From Pseudomonas sp. RC10 (GTDB lineage Bacteria; Pseudomonadota; Gammaproteobacteria; Pseudomonadales; Pseudomonadaceae), in NCBI RefSeq assembly GCF_038397775.1, contig NZ_CP151650.1, positions 1,426,001 to 1,490,000 of the forward strand: a stretch of DNA of 64,000 bases, read 5' to 3'. Positions 60,113 through 64,000 of the stretch are shown piece by piece. Numbering within the stretch: position 1 is the first letter of the stretch; each line of letters opens with the position of its first letter. Position numbers and translations under genes: made by a program. The notes under the pieces are model-generated. The model was given only the letters and a program-made list of their open reading frames with translations. It ran no database searches and was not told the origin of the DNA.

Positions 60113-61579
60113 TCAGAACATCCGCATTTCCGGCACGTCGCCCGAGGTCGGCTGTTTCTGACCGGTCGGGGTCTGTTCGTACCAGCCGCCACCCAGCGCG
60201 CGGTACAGGTTGACCTCGCTGCTCAGTTGCGACAGACGATCGGTGATCAACGATTGCTGCGCGCTGAACAACTGACGCTGGGCGTCGAGGAAGGTCAGGT
60301 TGCTGTCGATCCCGATGCGATAACGACGCTCTGCCAGACGGTAGTAGTCCTGGTTGGCGTTGACGAAATCGTTCTGCGCCTTGAGCTGATCGGTGAAGGT
60401 CTTGCGTGCCGCCAAACCATCGGAGACTTCCTGGAAGCCTGTCTGAATCGCCTTCTCGTAGTTGGCGACGCCGATGTCCTTCTGAATCTTCGAGTAGTCC
60501 AGGCTTGCCCGCAGGCTGCCGGCGTTGAAGATCGGCAGGTTGATCTGCGGCTGGAACAGCCAAGTGCCTGAGCCGCCCTTGAACAGACCGCTCAGATCGC
60601 CGCTCGCAGTCCCGGCACTGGCCGTCAGGCTGATGCTCGGGAAGAACGCCGCGCGTGCGGCACCGATGTTGGCGTTGGCCGCTTTCAGTTGGTGTTCTGC
60701 CTGGAGAATGTCCGGGCGGCGTTGGAGCAGCTCAGAAGGCAGACCGGCTGGCATCTCGTTGAGCATGTCGGCGCTCAACGGTTGCGATGCAGGCAGGTTG
60801 GCTGGCAGACCGGTGCCCAGCAGCAGAACGAGGTTGTTCTCGTCCTGCGCGACCAGACGCTGATACTGCGCCAATTTCACGCGAGCGCTTTCTACCGAGG
60901 TCCGCGACTGCGCCAGGTCCAGCGCCGATGCCACACCGACTTCGTTGCTGCGCGAGGTCAGGCGGAAGCTTTCTTCGAAGGCACCGAGGGTGTCCTGGGT
61001 CAGCTTCAGCAGCTCCTTGTCGGCCTGCCAGGTCAGATACGCGTTGGCGACGTTGGCCACCAGACTGATCTGTGTGCTGCGACGGGCCTCTTCGCTGGCG
61101 AAGTAGGTTTCCAGCGCTTGCTCGCTCAGGCTGCGAACACGGCCGAACAGGTCGAGTTCATAGGCACTGACGCCCAAGCCCACAGAATACTGGCTGGTGA
61201 TCCCTGCCTGGCCGGTCTGGGACAGGTCGCCGGGCACGCGCTGACGTGTACCAGAGGCATCGGCGGCGACGGCCGGGAACAGATCCGCACGCTGGATGCG
61301 GTACTGCGCCCGGTAGGCGTCGATGTTCAACGCCGCGACACGCAGGTCGCGGTTGTTGCTCAGCGACGTCTGGATCAGCTGTTGCAGCGCCGGATCGTGG
61401 AAGAACTGGCGCCAGCCCTGTTCGGCGGCCGCCTGGTTGGCCGCGTCGGCCGGCGAATACGCCGGGCCTTGCGGATACTGGGCGGCCACCGGTGCCGCAG
61501 GCTGCTTGTAATCGGGGATCAACGAGCAGCCGCTCAGCACGAACGCGGTGACTGCCAGAGAGATCAGGGACTTGCTCAT
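60113..61579 (-). CDS. OprM/TtgC-type outer-membrane efflux lipoprotein
   Basis: The protein forms the trimeric outer-membrane exit duct of an RND multidrug pump. The 488-residue precursor has a lipobox LSG-C18 and duplicated outer membrane efflux protein repeats, with [20 protein letters not shown] and [20 protein letters not shown] typical of OprM. It overlaps the RND pump gene by four bases, so the two form the usual operon. The membrane-fusion protein would lie beyond the right end. Candidates are mexAB-oprM, ttgABC and emhABC orthologues; which one cannot be settled from this part. Confidence 0.9.
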   Translation of the reverse strand: MSKSLISLAVTAFVLSGCSLIPDYKQPAAPVAAQYPQGPAYSPADAANQAAAEQGWRQFFHDPALQQLIQTSLSNNRDLRVAALNIDAYRAQYRIQRADLFPAVAADASGTRQRVPGDLSQTGQAGITSQYSVGLGVSAYELDLFGRVRSLSEQALETYFASEEARRSTQISLVANVANAYLTWQADKELLKLTQDTLGAFEESFRLTSRSNEVGVASALDLAQSRTSVESARVKLAQYQRLVAQDENNLVLLLGTGLPANLPASQPLSADMLNEMPAGLPSELLQRRPDILQAEHQLKAANANIGAARAAFFPSISLTASAGTASGDLSGLFKGGSGTWLFQPQINLPIFNAGSLRASLDYSKIQKDIGVANYEKAIQTGFQEVSDGLAARKTFTDQLKAQNDFVNANQDYYRLAERRYRIGIDSNLTFLDAQRQLFSAQQSLITDRLSQLSSEVNLYRALGGGWYEQTPTGQKQPTSGDVPEMRMF

Positions 61580-64000
61580 TGGCCAGCCTCATCGTGTGGG
61601 ATGTGTTTCTGTTTGCTCTTGAACAAACCGGATACCGATACGAAGAACAGCGGTACCCAGAAGATCGCCAGAATGGTGGCGGTAATCATACCGCCAATCA
61701 CGCCTGTACCGATCGAGTGCTGGCTGCCCGAGCCCGCGCCGGTAGAGATCGTCAGCGGCACGACGCCGAGGATGAACGCCATGGACGTCATCACGATCGG
61801 ACGCAGACGCATCCGGCAGGCTTCAATCGCTGCATCCGCAAGGGATTTGCCTTGCTCATGCAGTTCTTTGGCGAATTCCACGATGAGGATCGCGTTCTTC
61901 GCCGCCAGACCCACCGTGACCAAGAGACCGACCTGGAAGAACACGTCGTTCGACAGGCCGCGCAGGCTGGTGGCCATCAGCGCACCGATGACACCCAGCG
62001 GAACGACGAGCAGAACGGCGATCGGAATCGACCAGCTCTCGTACAGCGCTGCCAGACACAGGAAGACCACGAGGACCGAGATCGCATACAGCGCCGGGGC
62101 CTGCGAGCCGGAGAGCCGTTCTTCGAACGACAGACCGGTCCAGGAATACCCGATGCCTTGTGGCAGTTGCTGCGCGAGTTTCTCGATTTCCGCCATCGCC
62201 TGACCGGTACTGTAGCCGGGCGCCGGTGTCCCCAGAATCTCTTCGGCGGGAACACCGTTGTAACGCGACAGTTTTGGCGAACCGAAGACCCACTCGCCAC
62301 CGGCAAAGGCGTCGAACGGAACCATGGTGCCGCTGGCGTTACGCACGTACCACTTCTTCAAGTCTTCAGGGCTCATCCGGGATTTCGGATTACCCATGAT
62401 GTACACCTTTTTCACCCGACCACGGTCGATGAAGTCGTTGACGTAGTTGCCGCCCATCGCCACCGACAGGGTGGTGTTGATGTCGGTTTGCGTCACGCCC
62501 AGGGCGCGAGCTTTCTCGTCATCGATGACCAGTTGGTACTGCGGTTCGTCAGTCAGGCCGTTGGGGCGTACGCCTGCGAGAATCTTGCTTTGCGAAGCCA
62601 GACCCAGCAGCTGGTTACGTGCCTGCATGAGCTTGTCATGGCCCAAACCTGCCTGATCCTGCAAATAGAGGTCGAAACCGGTGGCGTTACCCAACTCCAG
62701 TACCGCGGGTGGAACGACGGCAAAGGACATTGCATCGCGGAAGCCGAAGAAGTGCCCTTGAGCGCGCTTGGCCACCTCGAACACGCTGTTGGATGAGTCA
62801 CGCTCTTCCCACGGCTTGAGCAACACGAACGCCAGACCCGAACTCTGACCACGGCCCGCGAAGTTGAAGCCGTTGACGGAGAACACGGACTTCACGCCCG
62901 GGTCGGTCAGCAGGAATTCGCGCATCTTGTCCAGCGTGTTCTGTGTCCGCTCGGCGGTCGAGCCCGGAGGCGTCTGCACCTGAGCGAAGATCACACCCTG
63001 GTCTTCTTCCGGCAGGAACGCGGTCGGGATGCGGGTGAACATCCAGATCATGCCCGCGAAGATTGCCAGGTAGACCAGGAACGCCGGGAATTTGTGGCGA
63101 ATGATGTTACCGACACCGCGCTCGTAGCTGAGAACGCCACGGTCGAACGTACGGTTGAACCAGCCGAAGAAACCTTTGCGCGGCTGACCGTGTTTGTCGG
63201 CGTCGATCGGCTTGAGCAGGGTGGCGCAGAGGGCAGGGGTGAAGACCAGCGCGACCAGTACCGAGAGCGCCATCGCAGACACGACGGTAATCGAGAACTG
63301 CCGATAGATCACACCTGTGGAACCGCCAAAAAAGGCCATTGGCAGCAGAACCGCCGACAGCACCATGGCGATACCGACCAGGGCGCCCTGGATCTGCTCC
63401 ATCGATTTGCGCGTGGCGTCCCGAGGCGATAAGTGCTCCTCGGCCATCACCCGCTCGACGTTCTCCACCACAACGATGGCGTCGTCCACGAGCAAGCCGA
63501 TGGCCAACACCATGCCGAACATGGTCAGGGTGTTGATGGTGAAACCGGCCGCCGCAAGAATGCCGAAGGTCCCGAGCAATACGACCGGCACCGTCAACGT
63601 GGTGATAATGGTGGCGCGGAAGTTTTGCAGGAACAGGTACATCACCAGGAACACAAGGATGATCGCTTCACCCAGCGTGTGGACCACACCGGTAATGGAT
63701 TCCTTGACCACTGGCGTCGTGTCGTACGGGTAAACCGCTTTCATGCCAGGCGGGAAGAACGGCTCCAGACGGCCGATGGTGTCGCGGATCGCCTTGGACG
63801 TGTCCAGCGCGTTGGCGCCGGTGGCGAGCTTGATCGCCAGACCCGATGCAGGTTTACCGTTGAACTGTGCGTCGACGCTGTAGTTCTCGCCGCCCAGACC
63901 GATGCTGGCGACGTCTTTCAGGCGAACTTGCGAACCGTCCTGATTGACCTTGAGCAAAATGTTGCCGAATTGCTCAGCGGTCTGCAGGCGCGTTTTGCCG
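61576..64000 (-). CDS. RND multidrug efflux permease (MexB/TtgB-like), 5' end outside window
   Basis: About 807 C-terminal residues of a hydrophobe/amphiphile efflux-1 pump are present, and the reading frame is open to the right edge. It is nearly collinear with Mex[30 protein letters not shown] pore domain, [20 protein letters not shown] with the two proton-relay Asp residues of helix 4, and RAVRMRLRPI-like helix 10-11 region with [20 protein letters not shown]. It pumps drugs and hydrophobic compounds from periplasm or inner membrane using the proton gradient, together with the channel encoded next to it. Confidence 0.92.
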   Translation of the reverse strand, partial: GKTRLQTAEQFGNILLKVNQDGSQVRLKDVASIGLGGENYSVDAQFNGKPASGLAIKLATGANALDTSKAIRDTIGRLEPFFPPGMKAVYPYDTTPVVKESITGVVHTLGEAIILVFLVMYLFLQNFRATIITTLTVPVVLLGTFGILAAAGFTINTLTMFGMVLAIGLLVDDAIVVVENVERVMAEEHLSPRDATRKSMEQIQGALVGIAMVLSAVLLPMAFFGGSTGVIYRQFSITVVSAMALSVLVALVFTPALCATLLKPIDADKHGQPRKGFFGWFNRTFDRGVLSYERGVGNIIRHKFPAFLVYLAIFAGMIWMFTRIPTAFLPEEDQGVIFAQVQTPPGSTAERTQNTLDKMREFLLTDPGVKSVFSVNGFNFAGRGQSSGLAFVLLKPWEERDSSNSVFEVAKRAQGHFFGFRDAMSFAVVPPAVLELGNATGFDLYLQDQAGLGHDKLMQARNQLLGLASQSKILAGVRPNGLTDEPQYQLVIDDEKARALGVTQTDINTTLSVAMGGNYVNDFIDRGRVKKVYIMGNPKSRMSPEDLKKWYVRNASGTMVPFDAFAGGEWVFGSPKLSRYNGVPAEEILGTPAPGYSTGQAMAEIEKLAQQLPQGIGYSWTGLSFEERLSGSQAPALYAISVLVVFLCLAALYESWSIPIAVLLVVPLGVIGALMATSLRGLSNDVFFQVGLLVTVGLAAKNAILIVEFAKELHEQGKSLADAAIEACRMRLRPIVMTSMAFILGVVPLTISTGAGSGSQHSIGTGVIGGMITATILAIFWVPLFFVSVSGLFKSKQKHIPHDEAGQ

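Noticed and set aside
60689..62203. 504-codon open frame on the plus strand
   Set aside because: Spans the antisense of two overlapping efflux genes, with composition unlike a protein.
1..64000. CRISPR arrays, tRNA/rRNA genes, insertion sequences or prophage
   Set aside because: No regular spaced repeats, no cloverleaf or rRNA segments, and no transposase or phage structural protein was seen on either strand.

Overview
The window looks like a chromosomal segment of a fluorescent-type Pseudomonas. Markers are mvaT, olsBA (ornithine lipids), a type-II pykA, a class I fumarase, a pca (beta-ketoadipate) cluster with PcaR-type boxes, an RND/OprM-type efflux pair and the Pseudomonas intergenic inverted repeats. 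Overall GC is high. No tRNA, rRNA, IS element or CRISPR array was seen.

Layout. 1-3.2 kb: olsA/olsB on the minus strand, then a secreted beta-lactamase-fold hydrolase with a small membrane protein. 3.3-19.5 kb: an insecticidal Tc-toxin island. It has three TcC-type RHS cocoon proteins on the minus strand (3271-6072, 8031-10952, 10969-13884), a yceI/clsB pair inserted between the first two, a DJ-1/PfpI protein, a small ribbon-helix-helix protein and a full-length TcB (15153-19508). A fourth TcC-type protein lies further on at 33604-36399. All four share the RHS core but end in unrelated tips. One tip resembles the OspC/CopC ADP-riboxanase family, one is a phosphodiester-glycosidase-like domain, and two are unrecognised. 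No TcA is in the window. 19.6-21.1 kb: fumarase.

21.4-31.1 kb: a second, different RHS locus, all on the minus strand. Two paralogous proteins of unknown function come first. They are followed by an N-terminal half of an RHS shell and then two tandem, alternative C-terminal halves. Each C-terminal half ends in a hydrophobic multi-segment region plus a domain with a His-Gly ... Cys-x-Gly-Gly pattern reminiscent of caspase-fold proteases. 31.4-33.5 kb: a diguanylate cyclase overlapping a 2Fe-2S ferredoxin/reductase.

36.5-54.5 kb is mostly core genome: pykA, a small TPR-like lipoprotein, a PilZ protein, a six-gene overlapping operon (RDD, SpoIIM-like, DUF4129, DUF4350, MoxR, DUF58), sbcB, mvaT, purU, a YbhN-type membrane protein, a DUF853/HerA-like ATPase and a PiT phosphate transporter. 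54.5-55.35 kb is a long non-coding stretch with a candidate small RNA. 55.35-59.9 kb: pcaR, pcaF, pcaT and pcaD, without pcaB or pcaC. 60.1-64 kb: an OprM-type outer-membrane channel and the 3' part of an RND pump (minus strand, running off the window).

How it works together: TcB plus any one TcC would close into a cocoon that holds the self-cleaved C-terminal tip, and a TcA encoded elsewhere would inject it. The four tips therefore look like interchangeable payloads. The split RHS locus applies the same logic differently, with one shell base and two alternative caps. Nothing resembling an immunity gene accompanies any tip, which fits eukaryotic rather than bacterial targets.
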